64,000 bases of DNA from Pseudomonadota bacterium (GTDB lineage: Bacteria > Pseudomonadota > Gammaproteobacteria > Acidiferrobacterales > Acidiferrobacteraceae): the NCBI GenBank assembly GCA_021794595.1, contig JAJYQN010000047.1:1-64000 (forward strand). Reading direction: 5' to 3'. This document shows positions 8,166-18,195 of the stretch, in pieces (position 1 is the first letter of the stretch; each line of letters begins with the position of its first letter). The notes under the pieces were generated by a model. That model ran no database searches and was not told the origin of the DNA. It worked only from the letters and a program-made list of their open reading frames with translations. Both the position numbers and the translations under genes were made by a program.

Positions 8166-8821
8166 GCCGCCGCGACCATGTGCCCGCGGCCCAAAGCGAT
8201 CACCCGTTTTTGGAGGCGTTCGATGTGGCGGGTTTCGTGGGTGGCGATCAAGACTGTCACGCCATGGTCGTTGAAGTCCTTGAAGAGGTCTATGATTTCG
8301 TCGGACATAGCCGCGTCGAGGTTACCTGTGGGTTCGTCGGCGATCAAAAGCGCCGGACGATGGGTAATGGCCCGGGCAATACCGACCCGTTGTTGCTCGC
8401 CGCCCGAGAGCGTCAAAGGATAACCGCGCGCACGGGCCAAAAGCCCGACCTTGTCGAGGGCCGCCTGCACCCGTTTACGGACCTCGTCGCCGGTGATCCC
8501 GGCGACCACCAGCGGCAAGGCGACGTTGTCAAAGACCGTACGGTCATTCAAGAGTTTGTTGTCCTGAAACACGACCCCGATCTCGCGTCGAAAATATGGC
8601 ACGCGCCTAGGGCTGAGACGCCCGAGGTTGTGGCCGTTGACCAGGATTTGGCCGCGGGTGGGCCGTTCCATGAGGCTTATGAGCTTTAAGAGCGTGCTCT
8701 TGCCAGCGCCCGAATGTCCGGTGAGAAAGACCATCTCCCCTTTGTCGACCGCAAAGCTGACATCGCTCAAGGCCTCATTGCCACCGGGGTAGCGCTTAAA
8801 GACGTGGTTCAGTTCGATCAT
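8162..8821 (-). CDS. ftsE: Cell-division ABC transporter ATPase FtsE
   Basis: The protein is 219 aa from ATG 8821, five bases after the ftsY stop. The open frame continues upstream through ftsY, but MIELNHVFKRYPGG is the standard FtsE start. Walker A GHSGAGKST (about 35-43), a Q-loop VFQDNKLL, the signature LSGGEQQRVGIARA, Walker B LLIADEPTGNLD and the switch histidine in IATHE are all present. It works as the FtsEX ATPase at the divisome. A strong ribosome site is lacking, so coupling to ftsY translation is likely. Confidence 0.95.
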   Translation of the reverse strand: MIELNHVFKRYPGGNEALSDVSFAVDKGEMVFLTGHSGAGKSTLLKLISLMERPTRGQILVNGHNLGRLSPRRVPYFRREIGVVFQDNKLLNDRTVFDNVALPLVVAGITGDEVRKRVQAALDKVGLLARARGYPLTLSGGEQQRVGIARAITHRPALLIADEPTGNLDAAMSDEIIDLFKDFNDHGVTVLIATHETRHIERLQKRVIALGRGHMVAAA

Positions 8822-8826
8822 GGAGG

Positions 8827-9786
8827 CTAGGCTTCCGCGGGCAATACGGCGTCGACAAAGGCCCGGGCCTCGAACGGCCGCAGGTCTTCCGCGCTTTCTC
8901 CGACGCCGACGAAGTAGATGGGCAGCGCAAAGCGTTTGGCTAAGGCGAAGACCACCCCGCCCTTCGCGGTCCCGTCGAGCTTGGTGAGACAAAGACCGGT
9001 GACGCCCACCGCTTTATGGAAGTGTTCCAGCTGAGCGATGGCGTTCTGCCCTATGCTCGCGTCCAATACCAAGAGGATTTCGTGGGGGGCGGAGGGGTCG
9101 ACGCGGCTCAGAACCCGCTTAATTTTGCTAAGCTCATCCATGAGCCCGGCCTGGGTATGGAGCCGCCCGGCGCTATCGATGAGAAGGATGTCGCTCCTTC
9201 GCGACTTGGCGGCTGCTAGGGCGTCGTGGGCTACGGCCGCGGCATCGGCGCCACGTGGCTGACTGATGAGGCTGACCCCCGTGCGTCGCGCCCACTCGCC
9301 CAGTTGTTCTATGGCGGCCGCGCGAAAGGTGTCGCCGGCCGCGAGCAGAACCGAACGCCCCTCGGCTACGAAGCGCGCCGCCATTTTGCCGACCGTTGTG
9401 GTTTTCCCAGCGCCGTTGACCCCGACTGCGAGCACGACTTGAGGCTTAGGCCCTGTCGGCCAAGGGCGTTCACAGGGCTCTACGAGATCGTACAGGATGC
9501 CGCGCAAGGCCCCGTAAACCGCATCCGAGTCACCCAGTTCTTTCCGGGATATCCGTCGGGTGATCTCGGACATCACCGCCAAGGCCGTATCCAGGCCGAG
9601 ATCAGCGGTGATAAGGGCGGTTTCGAGCTCTTCAAGGAGGGCTGCGTCTAATGCCCGTTTGCGCCCTAAGAGCTGGCCTACGTTCTGGCCGAAAGCTTGG
9701 CGGGTGGAGGCGAGCCGCTCGTTTAGGCGCGCTAAAACGCCGGGTTTCTCGCTCTTGTCGCCGGACGACTTACGGAAGAGCGCCAT
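8827..9786 (-). CDS. ftsY: Signal recognition particle receptor FtsY
   Basis: The protein is 319 aa. It has a short N-terminal region, a helical N domain (about 15-105), then the G domain with GVNGAGKTTT (122-131), DTFRAAAIEQL, DSAGRLHTQ, TKLDGTAKGG and the closing GVGESAEDLRPF. It docks SRP-ribosome complexes at the membrane by reciprocal GTPase activation with Ffh. The long acidic A domain of E. coli FtsY is missing, as in many proteobacteria with compact FtsY. Canonical ftsY-ftsE-ftsX order. Confidence 0.97.
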   Translation of the reverse strand: MALFRKSSGDKSEKPGVLARLNERLASTRQAFGQNVGQLLGRKRALDAALLEELETALITADLGLDTALAVMSEITRRISRKELGDSDAVYGALRGILYDLVEPCERPWPTGPKPQVVLAVGVNGAGKTTTVGKMAARFVAEGRSVLLAAGDTFRAAAIEQLGEWARRTGVSLISQPRGADAAAVAHDALAAAKSRRSDILLIDSAGRLHTQAGLMDELSKIKRVLSRVDPSAPHEILLVLDASIGQNAIAQLEHFHKAVGVTGLCLTKLDGTAKGGVVFALAKRFALPIYFVGVGESAEDLRPFEARAFVDAVLPAEA

Positions 9787-9792
9787 GAAGCC

Positions 9793-10542
<750 letters not shown>

Positions 10543-10546
<4 letters not shown>

Positions 10547-11121
10547 TGCGACTCCTTATGTGAGGTGGCAAGACCGAACCGCACTTTTCCCGCGCATCCT
10601 TGCCGGTGCCAACGTAGGTCCGGGGGCAGTTCCCAAGCGGCGTCTGCGGCCGTTTCAATATAGACGAGGCCCGCCGGCGCCAGAATGCCGCGCTCTTCCA
10701 TAAGGGTCAAGGCCGCCGCCAAAAGTGCGCTGCCAAAAGGGGGGTCCAGGAACACGATATCGAAAGCCGCGGGCGGTGTCGCCGCCAAAAAGTGCAGGGC
10801 GTCTTCGGCCACAACGGTGGCGGTCTTCGCGTCCAAGAGATGCGCCGTTTGGCGCAGCGCGGTCTCGGCTGGGCGGTCTTTCTCGACCAAGACCGCGGTG
10901 GCCGCGCCCCGCGAGAGGGCCTCGAAGCCGAGCGCGCCTGAGCCGGCAAAGAGATCGAGACAACGGGCCTCGGGAAGGGAGGGGGCAAGCCAATTAAAGA
11001 CCGTTTCCCGCACCCGGTCGGGGGTCGGCCGCAGCCCTTCGCGGGCCGGAAACGAGAGGCGGCGGCTACGCCAGAGCCCGCCTATAAGACGCACTCTCTG
11101 CGTCTTAGCTGGGGCCGACAT
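10543..11121 (-). CDS. rsmD: 16S rRNA (guanine(966)-N(2))-methyltransferase
   Basis: The protein is 192 aa from ATG 11121, chosen over ATG 11133 because AGGA lies seven bases upstream. It shows the RsmD pattern [12 protein letters not shown], then [15 protein letters not shown], the AdoMet-binding [17 protein letters not shown] and the catalytic DPPF in [13 protein letters not shown]. It methylates G966 of 16S rRNA during 30S assembly. The start lies inside the 3' end of the ClC gene by 17 bases. Confidence 0.95.
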
Positions 11122-12454
11122 AGTCCTGAACATCGAGGTTCGGATGGGGGGCTTGGGCGATGAATCGGGCCGCGAGCGCCTGGTAGATGGGTTCCCGGCA
11201 GATCAATTGGGCCGTCAAGGTGGCAAGCCAGGCGGCCGCCATGAGCGGAAAGAGCAGGGTATTGTTGGCTGTCATTTCCATGACGATAACGAATGCCGTG
11301 ATCGGGGTTTGCACGACACCACTTAGGTAGCTCACCATGCCCAAGATGACGGCGGCCTGTGCGGGTTCTTGGCCCAGGAGGTGGCCGACATCCGCCCCGA
11401 TTCCGGCGCCCGTGGCCAGGGCTGGGGCAAAGAGACCGCCGGGTATCCCGCTCAAATAGGAAAGTAGGCTCGCCAACCACTTGCCGACTGGGAAAAACCA
11501 CGAGAAGTGGGCCGTACCGAGAACCAAGGCGCGCGCCTCGGGGTAGCCAGTCCCGAAGGTGCTGCCGCCCAAAAACGTTCCGATGATCGCTATGGCAAGA
11601 CCAAACGCCAAGGCGAGGCGGTAGGGGTGACGTTTAAGGACTTCTTGCAGGCGTTCGCTCAGATCAAGAACGATGCGGCTAAAAACACCCCCCGCCAGTC
11701 CGCCGATTACGCCGATCGCGGGAACCAGCAGCCATTGGCGAGGCGCGAGCACCGCCTGCGTGACGCCAAAATAGGTGTAGTTTCCCTCTATGGCGACCGC
11801 CGTAAGGCCGGCGATCAGGATCGTAATGATGATAGTGCCGCTCGCGTGCTCCTCAAAGCCGCGGGCCAATTCCTCGATCGCGAACATGATCCCGGCTATG
11901 GGGGTATTGAAGGCCGCGGCGATCCCGGCCGCGCCCCCGGCAAGAATAAGGGCGCGCTCGAGCTGCGGCCGTTTAATGCCGGCGACCTGTCCGGCCGCGG
12001 CCGTGAACGCGGCGCCCACATGGACGGTGGGCCCTTCCCGACCGATAGAGGCGCCGGCAAAAAGACCGAGTGTCGTCAACAAGATTTTCCCGATCGCTAT
12101 GCGGACCGACAAGAGCCGCCTCAGCGCTCCGCCGGTCTTGGGCTCGAGGGCCGCTATGACCTGGGGGATACCGCTCCCCTGAGCCCCCGGGAAAAACCGC
12201 CGGGTCAGCCACAAAGACAGTGCGAGACCCGCGGGAGTCAAGAATAACGGAGCCCAGGGCCAGTGCGCGTAGATTGCGCCAAAGGTGTTGTTCGCGAGAT
12301 TGCCAAGCTCTGTCAAGGCCACGGCCGCCAGGCCCACGAGAATCGCTCCGCCCCAAAACACCAAACGCAAAGTCCAGTGTCGGCGATGCAAAAGGCCCAA
12401 GACACGCCGCCGGGGCGATCGCCAAGAGCGCCCCGGTTGGCGATGGACACGCAT
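11105..12454 (-). CDS. ClC-family chloride/proton exchanger
   Basis: The protein is 449 aa with about ten or more hydrophobic helices. ClC selectivity-filter motifs are present: GSGIPQ (93-98), GREGP (138-142, so Glu140 is the external gating glutamate) and GIPGGLFAPALATGAG. The internal proton glutamate fits Glu194/195 in AIEEL, and a late Tyr in PIYQAL fits the inner gate. Both glutamates mean exchanger rather than channel. An Arg-rich N-terminus replaces longer tails, and there are no CBS domains. In acid-living cells such exchangers support acid resistance. It lies four bases after the dynamin-like gene. Confidence 0.92.
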   Translation of the reverse strand: MRVHRQPGRSWRSPRRRVLGLLHRRHWTLRLVFWGGAILVGLAAVALTELGNLANNTFGAIYAHWPWAPLFLTPAGLALSLWLTRRFFPGAQGSGIPQVIAALEPKTGGALRRLLSVRIAIGKILLTTLGLFAGASIGREGPTVHVGAAFTAAAGQVAGIKRPQLERALILAGGAAGIAAAFNTPIAGIMFAIEELARGFEEHASGTIIITILIAGLTAVAIEGNYTYFGVTQAVLAPRQWLLVPAIGVIGGLAGGVFSRIVLDLSERLQEVLKRHPYRLALAFGLAIAIIGTFLGGSTFGTGYPEARALVLGTAHFSWFFPVGKWLASLLSYLSGIPGGLFAPALATGAGIGADVGHLLGQEPAQAAVILGMVSYLSGVVQTPITAFVIVMEMTANNTLLFPLMAAAWLATLTAQLICREPIYQALAARFIAQAPHPNLDVQDYVGPS

Positions 12455-12457
12455 GCC

Positions 12458-14386
12458 CTAGGGGGCCTGGGTCAGCGCTGCGCGAATACGACTAAACGAG
12501 GCGTGTGCCGCTCTGTGTTGTTCGTCGATTTCTTCCAACACCTGCTTTAATTCGGCCATGCGCGCCTCCAAGGTATCGCTCGCTTGGTGGATGCGCTTGA
12601 TGCTCTCTAGGCGTCGACGGAGCTGGGCCTGGTGCTCGCGCACCTGGGACTCCATCGGCGCCATCATGTCGCGCAGCCAATCATCGGCATCCCGGTTGAT
12701 GCTGACGAAGATCGCCCGGACCTTACTGACCGCCGACTCGAAAAAGCTGCGGACAACGGTCTTTTGTTCGGTCATGATCAGCGACAGGCCTTTCACGAAC
12801 TGCTCGTGCTTTTCTTGTAGACGTTTGATCTCCCGGGTGTAGCGCATGACCGAGAACGAGGCCGGCTTGATGTTGGCAAGCCCGTGCTCCTCCTGGAATT
12901 TCCGGTGCATGCCGTCGATCAAGGTCTTGATCTGTTGCGCGTCTTGCGTCAATTGCTCTATGTGCGACCCGGAATAGGCGAAGAACTCTTGCATGGCCGT
13001 TTTAAGCCCGCCCGTGGTCAGGCTCGTTTCCATGTTTTTCTTGGTTTCCGCGATCATCGCATCGAGCTGGCGGAGACTGATTTTTGTGTAAAGGGCGGAG
13101 CTTTGCTGGGCAAAGATGGTGCGCGTGGCATGAAAGCGTTGCAGGCTCTTGTCGAACTCTGTTTTGTCGCGCCGCACCTTTTCCATCATGTGTTCGATGA
13201 CATCCATGTTTTTGCCGTTCAGGGTGCTGAGCTCGCCCCAGTGTTCGCGAAGCCCCTGTAACCTTTGTGTGATAACCCGCTCTATGCAGGCCTGGACCTC
13301 GCTAAATTCCGCAGACACGGTTTCTGCGACCAGCCCGCCTTTGCTGGGGAGTAATTCTTCGGCCAAGGCCTTCTCCAGGAGCTTAATCCCGCTGCGATCC
13401 TCGAGCAGGGAGTCGTTTCGGACCTTGGCCGTCAGGGCCTTCTGCGCCGATACCGGGTAGATGCGGTTTTCCGCGACCCCCAGGTAGCGAGCGGTCTCGG
13501 TGACTTGCCGCGCTATTTCACGTTCGACATCCTGTTTATTTTTGAGTTCGTCCCACAGGCCGTCGACCTTGTTTAACACCACAAGGCGCCCTTTGTGGCT
13601 TCCGGCGACATGTTCCTGCCATACCGAGATCTCAGATTGAGTGACTCCGGTGTCGGCAGCCAGTACGAACAAGACGGCGTGGGCGTTGGGTAGGGTGTTC
13701 AATGTCAGTTCCGGCTCGGCCCCCAGCGCGTTCAACCCCGGGGTATCGAGAATCACCAAGCCATCCTTTAAAAGCGGGTGCGGAAAGTTGATGAGCGCGT
13801 AGCGCCATTTGGGGATCTCGACTTTACCGTCGCTACCCACGGTGGCCCCGGCCTGAGCCACGTCGTTTGTGACAGCAAGCCCCAGGGTCCGCGCCCGCTC
13901 GGGGTCGACGATCTGGGTCTCGGCGATGTGTTTGAGGGCCTCGGCCATAGTGGCGGGGGCCGAAAGATCTAAGGGTATGGTCTTCCATTCGTCAGGGAAG
14001 CCCTTGGACTCGGCGATGGTGCTGCCATTTTCGCGAGTTTCTATGGGAAGGAGCTTGACGCTCGGTGGCTTGTCGCTGTCGTACAAGATCTCGGTCGGGC
14101 ACATGGTGGTGCGCCCCGCGCTCGAGGGAAGAATGCGTTGCCCCTGTTCGCCGAAAAATATGGCATTGATCAGTTCCGACTTGCCGCGCGAAAACTCGGC
14201 CACAAACGCCAAATAGAGCTTGTCGTCGTGGAGGGCGTTTAGCATGCGGTCGAGGTGCGCCTCGCTTTGGGGCTGGCTTAGGCCTTGGTCGGCAAGCCAT
14301 GTGCGCAGCTCGCGGGTCGCACTACTCAGGTTGGCGCGCCATAAGCCGTAGGCCTCAAAGCGGGCTTCGATCGCGGTGTGGCTCAT
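12458..14386 (-). CDS. Dynamin-like GTPase
   Basis: The protein is 642 aa. The GTPase domain has a P-loop AEFSRGKS at 63-70 (first Gly replaced by Ala), switch threonines in GRTTMCPTEI (91-100), DTPG near 219 and NKVD near 270. Long amphipathic helices follow (about 350-640) in place of a pleckstrin domain. One of these, ESAVSKVRAIFVSINRDADDW, may contact membrane. Bacterial dynamin-like proteins remodel or protect membranes under stress. It heads the minus-strand run into clc and rsmD. The exact subfamily is not recognised. Confidence 0.85.
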   Translation of the reverse strand: MSHTAIEARFEAYGLWRANLSSATRELRTWLADQGLSQPQSEAHLDRMLNALHDDKLYLAFVAEFSRGKSELINAIFFGEQGQRILPSSAGRTTMCPTEILYDSDKPPSVKLLPIETRENGSTIAESKGFPDEWKTIPLDLSAPATMAEALKHIAETQIVDPERARTLGLAVTNDVAQAGATVGSDGKVEIPKWRYALINFPHPLLKDGLVILDTPGLNALGAEPELTLNTLPNAHAVLFVLAADTGVTQSEISVWQEHVAGSHKGRLVVLNKVDGLWDELKNKQDVEREIARQVTETARYLGVAENRIYPVSAQKALTAKVRNDSLLEDRSGIKLLEKALAEELLPSKGGLVAETVSAEFSEVQACIERVITQRLQGLREHWGELSTLNGKNMDVIEHMMEKVRRDKTEFDKSLQRFHATRTIFAQQSSALYTKISLRQLDAMIAETKKNMETSLTTGGLKTAMQEFFAYSGSHIEQLTQDAQQIKTLIDGMHRKFQEEHGLANIKPASFSVMRYTREIKRLQEKHEQFVKGLSLIMTEQKTVVRSFFESAVSKVRAIFVSINRDADDWLRDMMAPMESQVREHQAQLRRRLESIKRIHQASDTLEARMAELKQVLEEIDEQHRAAHASFSRIRAALTQAP

Positions 14387-14438
14387 GGCGGTTCCCTCAG
14401 TATCTAACGGTTTTTCGTCTAGTATAGGCCAAATCGCG

Positions 14439-15251
14439 CTATCGTTGGCAATGAGGGCAGTAATAGCCGCTACGGGCCAGATGGCTTAGACGCACGATCG
14501 GGGTCCCGCAGCCCGGGCACGGTTCGCCGGTACGCCCGTAGACTTGGAGTTGTTGCTGAAAGTAACCGGGGCGCCCATCGCTTCCAGAGAAGTCCTTTAA
14601 AGTCGTGCCCCCGACCGCGAGCGCGCGGTTTAAGACCGCGACAATGGCCGCGGCCAGGGCCTCGTAGCGGGTCCGGCTTATGCGCCCGGCGGCCCGCCCG
14701 GGGTGGATGCCGGCGCTGAATAGGGCTTCGTTGGCGTAGATATTGCCGATGCCGGCGACGATCTGGCCGTTCAGCAGGAAATCCCGAATCGCGATACGCC
14801 GGCCCCGCGCCCGGCGGTAAAGATGGGCGCCGCTAAACTCGGCCTCGAGCGGTTCCGGCCCGAGCTGCCTAAGAAGCGGGTGACGGGACAGGTCGTCGCT
14901 GTAGAGAAGCGCGCCGAAACGCCGGGGGTCGCGCATGCGCAAGCACTGGCCCCCCGCGACCACGATATCGAAGGGGTCCCAGGGCCCGGGTGGTTTACTG
15001 GCCGCCACCATCTGGAGGCTCCCCGACATCCCGAGATGGATGATGAGTGAGCCCTCCCCAAGGTCCAAAAGCAGATATTTACCGCGCCGGTCGATTCGGG
15101 TGATGGTGCGGCCGGGAAGCAGGGCCTCGAGCGCAGGGGCAATGGGCCACCGAAGGCGGCGATCGCGCACCACGAGGGCGGTAATGCGGGCCCCGCACAG
15201 GAGCGGTACGAGGCCCCGGCGGGTGGTCTCGACCTCAGGGAGTTCTGGCAT
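14439..15251 (-). CDS. mutM: Formamidopyrimidine-DNA glycosylase
   Basis: The protein is 270 aa. The catalytic N-terminal PELPEVE (Pro2, Glu3), the beta-hairpin lysine region RGKYLLLDL, the H2TH segment GIGNIYANEALFSAGIHP and the C-terminal zinc finger CPGCGTPI...YYCPHC are intact. It excises 8-oxoguanine and formamidopyrimidines. Unusually it is the last gene of an ABC-exporter operon: its ATG lies 17 bases inside the 3' end of the preceding gene. Confidence 0.97.
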   Translation of the reverse strand: MPELPEVETTRRGLVPLLCGARITALVVRDRRLRWPIAPALEALLPGRTITRIDRRGKYLLLDLGEGSLIIHLGMSGSLQMVAASKPPGPWDPFDIVVAGGQCLRMRDPRRFGALLYSDDLSRHPLLRQLGPEPLEAEFSGAHLYRRARGRRIAIRDFLLNGQIVAGIGNIYANEALFSAGIHPGRAAGRISRTRYEALAAAIVAVLNRALAVGGTTLKDFSGSDGRPGYFQQQLQVYGRTGEPCPGCGTPIVRLSHLARSGYYCPHCQR

Positions 15252-16110
15252 CTGGGCCGAGATGCAAGAGGCGCTGGCCGATCTCCGCGGGGAAGTGATA
15301 TTCGAGCCCCTGGTCTTGTCGCGCCAGGACGAGCTCCGGTTGGGTCGCGAGAACGTCGAGGGTTAGGGCCCGCAGGCGCCCCGGCTTCTTGGCTCCTTGG
15401 GTCCGGTAACGAATGACGATTCGCCCGAGCGCCGCTTGTCCGTGGTAGCGGGTCACGGACAGGGCCCGGGCATAACGCCATTCCTCTACGAAGGTGTTGA
15501 TCCGATCGTTCGAGACCCGAGTGATCTTCGGTATCGCTCGCCAGATCCCGCGTTTTCTCACAATGGCGAAATGGGGCAGGATGAAGCCCACCGGATGGAT
15601 TTTGGTGCTCAAGAGCTTAGTGCTTAAAAAGCTGTCGGGACTCAGGCGTCGCGGGTGAATAGCGGCGGCGGGTACGAGCGAGATCATGTCATTCACAAGG
15701 ACGTAGCGCAGATCGCCAAACGGACGCCGCCGGCCGATCAAGACCCGCTGCTTATTGAGGGTGAGGACCGCTTGCGGAGGCGCCAATCCAAACCCGGCCA
15801 GCCGGCCTTTAGGGGCCGCAAAGCGACCGCGCGTGCGCGCCTGCACAAGATCGGTCAAGGCCTCGACCCGAAACTTGGCGGCTTGCGCCTTCAGGGGCTT
15901 TAGTAGGAACCAACGCGTGCCCACGCGCTTTAAGAGTATGGTCGGCTGGCCTTTGCGCTGGACCTTGATAGTCGCCACATCGGCGGCCTTTATGACCGCG
16001 AGCTGGGGCGCCGGGCTGTGCGCGGCCACCTCGGGCCTATGCCATAGGAAGAACCCGAGACCGAGAGCGACACACAGCAAGAGGCCATTGATAAACCATC
16101 GGTTCGTCAT
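15235..16110 (-). CDS. DUF4340-like membrane-anchored protein of Gld-type ABC operon
   Basis: The protein is 291 aa from ATG 16110, two bases after the preceding gene; an in-frame TTG at 16137 is less likely. One N-terminal helix (about 6-24, GLLLCVALGLGFFLWH) anchors a beta-rich domain with repeated RxGxRWFLLKPL and GIWRAIPKI elements. These two are the duplicated W-containing units typical of DUF4340 proteins. Such proteins regularly follow GldF/GldG-type permease and substrate-binding genes and are thought to be accessory envelope components. Substrate unknown. Confidence 0.7.
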   Translation of the reverse strand: MTNRWFINGLLLCVALGLGFFLWHRPEVAAHSPAPQLAVIKAADVATIKVQRKGQPTILLKRVGTRWFLLKPLKAQAAKFRVEALTDLVQARTRGRFAAPKGRLAGFGLAPPQAVLTLNKQRVLIGRRRPFGDLRYVLVNDMISLVPAAAIHPRRLSPDSFLSTKLLSTKIHPVGFILPHFAIVRKRGIWRAIPKITRVSNDRINTFVEEWRYARALSVTRYHGQAALGRIVIRYRTQGAKKPGRLRALTLDVLATQPELVLARQDQGLEYHFPAEIGQRLLHLGPDARTP

Positions 16111-16112
16111 CG

Positions 16113-17450
16113 CTATAGGCGCCGCCTTCGCCACCAAGCCATTACGCCCCCACCTAAAAACAGCAGGGGTAGGACCAACAGGAAGCCGAACGCTATGACG
16201 TCTTCCTCGCCGCCTGTCAGCGCCAAGGTGAGATCAGGCGAGGTGCGATTGGGGAGGTTGATGAAGGTATCGTCATGGGCAAGCCAATTGGCGAGGTTCA
16301 TGGCCAGCGCCAAGTTGCCGCCTTCGCCGATAAAACTGTTAGAGGCGAAGTCGCTATCGCCGACGATCACGACCCGCTGCGTATGGGGACCGCGCACCCG
16401 CTCTAAGGCGAGGCCGAGGGTGAGCGAGCCTGGCACGACCCCCGGTGGGGGCTGGACTAGGCCTGCCAGCGGCTGGCGCTGTTGCCAGGCCGTCCGATCG
16501 GTACGCAGGATAGGAAGCGCCTTGGTTCCCTTTACCGGGGTGACCGTCAAGGCCGTGGCGGTCGGAAACACCGTGACCAAATGCATGCCGCGCACCGGCC
16601 CTACCGCCGGGTAGCGGTCGATGGCGATGAAGTCGGGATTGGTTCCGGTCAGGAGGCTTGAGGTCGGATCGACGGCAAATCCGTGCGGGATCGTGACGCC
16701 GAGGCCTCGTGCAAGCCCCGTCAAGCCCTCGGTATGATGGGGTTCAAGCAGCCAAAGCAATTCACCCCCTTGGTGTACATAGGCCTTTAAGGTCGCGATT
16801 TCCCCGGCCAAAAACGGTGTGCGCGGATCGGCGATGACGAGGACCCCGGTCTTTGCCGGCAGGGGCTGGGCGGACCCAAGGTTGAAAGACGCCACCTGGA
16901 ATCCGCGCGCCTTCAACTGTTTGGCCCACAAGGACAGGCCCAATACACCGGTATTTGTCTCTGTGCGCTCGCCATTGCCGGTGAGGAAGGTGATGTGGCG
17001 CAGGCCGGTGCGCTCGAGTCGTGCCAAGAGATTGGTGATCCCGGTTTCGGTCGGGCTCAGCACAACGGCCGAGCGTTTCCCATAATGGATCTGGAGTTCG
17101 CCGTTGAAGGTGATCCCGGTGCGCCGGACGAGCGCCGGATGTTTATTGGGGTTGATAAAAACGAGTCGGATGTGGCCGTCGACCCGCTGATATTTGGCGA
17201 TCAAGGCCTGGATGTCGCGGCGCAATGTAGGCCCGTGGGCAAAGGCGTCGATGGTGACCGGTCCGTGCAGGGCCTTGACGATGCCGACGCTTGGGGCTGT
17301 GAGGCTATTGCGCCCGGTCGCGGTCCAGTCGGCCACGTAGCGGTAGATGTGGGCGGCATACAACACAAGGCCGGCCACAACGAGCCACAACACCAAGAAG
17401 CTTCCTTGGCTACCGAGTCTACTGAGCCGGTCTCCTTTCATGTTAGGCAC
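16113..17450 (-). CDS. GldG-like ABC auxiliary protein
   Basis: The protein is 445 aa from GTG 17450 (GGAG seven bases upstream); ATG 17441 is an alternative start. It has a membrane helix at about 18-36, a large extracytoplasmic domain and a C-terminal helix (about 418-440) followed by an Arg-rich tail. The external domain contains NSLTAPSVGIVKALHGPVTI near residue 48, HITFLTGNGERTE near 153 and VLVIADPRTPF near 205. These are hallmarks of the GldG/ABC_transp_aux family with its glutamine-amidotransferase-like fold. It overlaps the permease by eight bases. Confidence 0.85.
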   Translation of the reverse strand: MPNMKGDRLSRLGSQGSFLVLWLVVAGLVLYAAHIYRYVADWTATGRNSLTAPSVGIVKALHGPVTIDAFAHGPTLRRDIQALIAKYQRVDGHIRLVFINPNKHPALVRRTGITFNGELQIHYGKRSAVVLSPTETGITNLLARLERTGLRHITFLTGNGERTETNTGVLGLSLWAKQLKARGFQVASFNLGSAQPLPAKTGVLVIADPRTPFLAGEIATLKAYVHQGGELLWLLEPHHTEGLTGLARGLGVTIPHGFAVDPTSSLLTGTNPDFIAIDRYPAVGPVRGMHLVTVFPTATALTVTPVKGTKALPILRTDRTAWQQRQPLAGLVQPPPGVVPGSLTLGLALERVRGPHTQRVVIVGDSDFASNSFIGEGGNLALAMNLANWLAHDDTFINLPNRTSPDLTLALTGGEEDVIAFGFLLVLPLLFLGGGVMAWWRRRRL

Positions 17451-18195
17451 CTAGCCGCTCCGCATCGAGCCTTCGGATACTAAATAGCAGGCAGGTCACC
17501 GACAGCACGACGTAATAGGCCACGTTGGATGTGTTAAAAAGCCCGCGCAGAAAGGGCTCGTAATGATTGACGATCGACAAATACGCCACGATCTTACCGC
17601 CGTCGCCCCGCCCATGGCCCGCGTAGTCGATGATCCAGAGCAGAAACAGTATACCAAGGGTTCCCATCGCGGCGACCGCCGGATATTTGGTAAGCGTTGA
17701 TATCAGTAGCCCTATGGCCGCTAAAGTCGCAGACAGCAGCAAAAGTCCGAGGACGCCACACAGGAACATCCCCCAATCGATATGGCCACCGATGAGGAGA
17801 GACAAGGGCATGGCAAGACTGAGGGCCACGATGAGAAAGAAAAACATCAATATCCCGAGGTACTTGCCGAGCACGATCTCGGTCATCGAAAGTGGCGCCG
17901 AATAGAGAAGCGTGAGGGTCTTGTTGTGGCGCTCGTCGGCGACGAGTCGCATGGTAGCAAGCGGCGTAATGAACAGCAGCAAAACCCCGGCGTTACCCAG
18001 CAAGGGCGCCGCCACCAAAGTCGTAAGCCCCGGAGGATTGGGGAGCGTTACAAGCCGCGCTTGTATCATCAAAAACAGATTGACGTGGCCCAAGAAAAGC
18101 CGCGCCAGGATGATTTGGGTGATGCCGAGGATGACAAAGGCCAGCGGCGAGAGGAAAAGGCTGCGGAATTCCCGCCAGGCTATGGTTCGGATCAT
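17443..18195 (-). CDS. ABC-2 type permease (GldF-like)
   Basis: The protein is 250 aa with six predicted membrane helices. It begins MIRTIAWREFRSLFLSPLAF, typical of GldF-type ABC-2 permeases, and contains the family pattern LVADERHNKTLTLLYSAPLSMTEIVLGKYLG after the second helix. The N-terminal ATG overlaps the stop of the ATPase gene by four bases (ATGA). It should form the membrane channel with the upstream ATPase and the GldG-like partner. Substrate is not evident from sequence. Confidence 0.9.
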   Translation of the reverse strand: MIRTIAWREFRSLFLSPLAFVILGITQIILARLFLGHVNLFLMIQARLVTLPNPPGLTTLVAAPLLGNAGVLLLFITPLATMRLVADERHNKTLTLLYSAPLSMTEIVLGKYLGILMFFFLIVALSLAMPLSLLIGGHIDWGMFLCGVLGLLLLSATLAAIGLLISTLTKYPAVAAMGTLGILFLLWIIDYAGHGRGDGGKIVAYLSIVNHYEPFLRGLFNTSNVAYYVVLSVTCLLFSIRRLDAERLGA

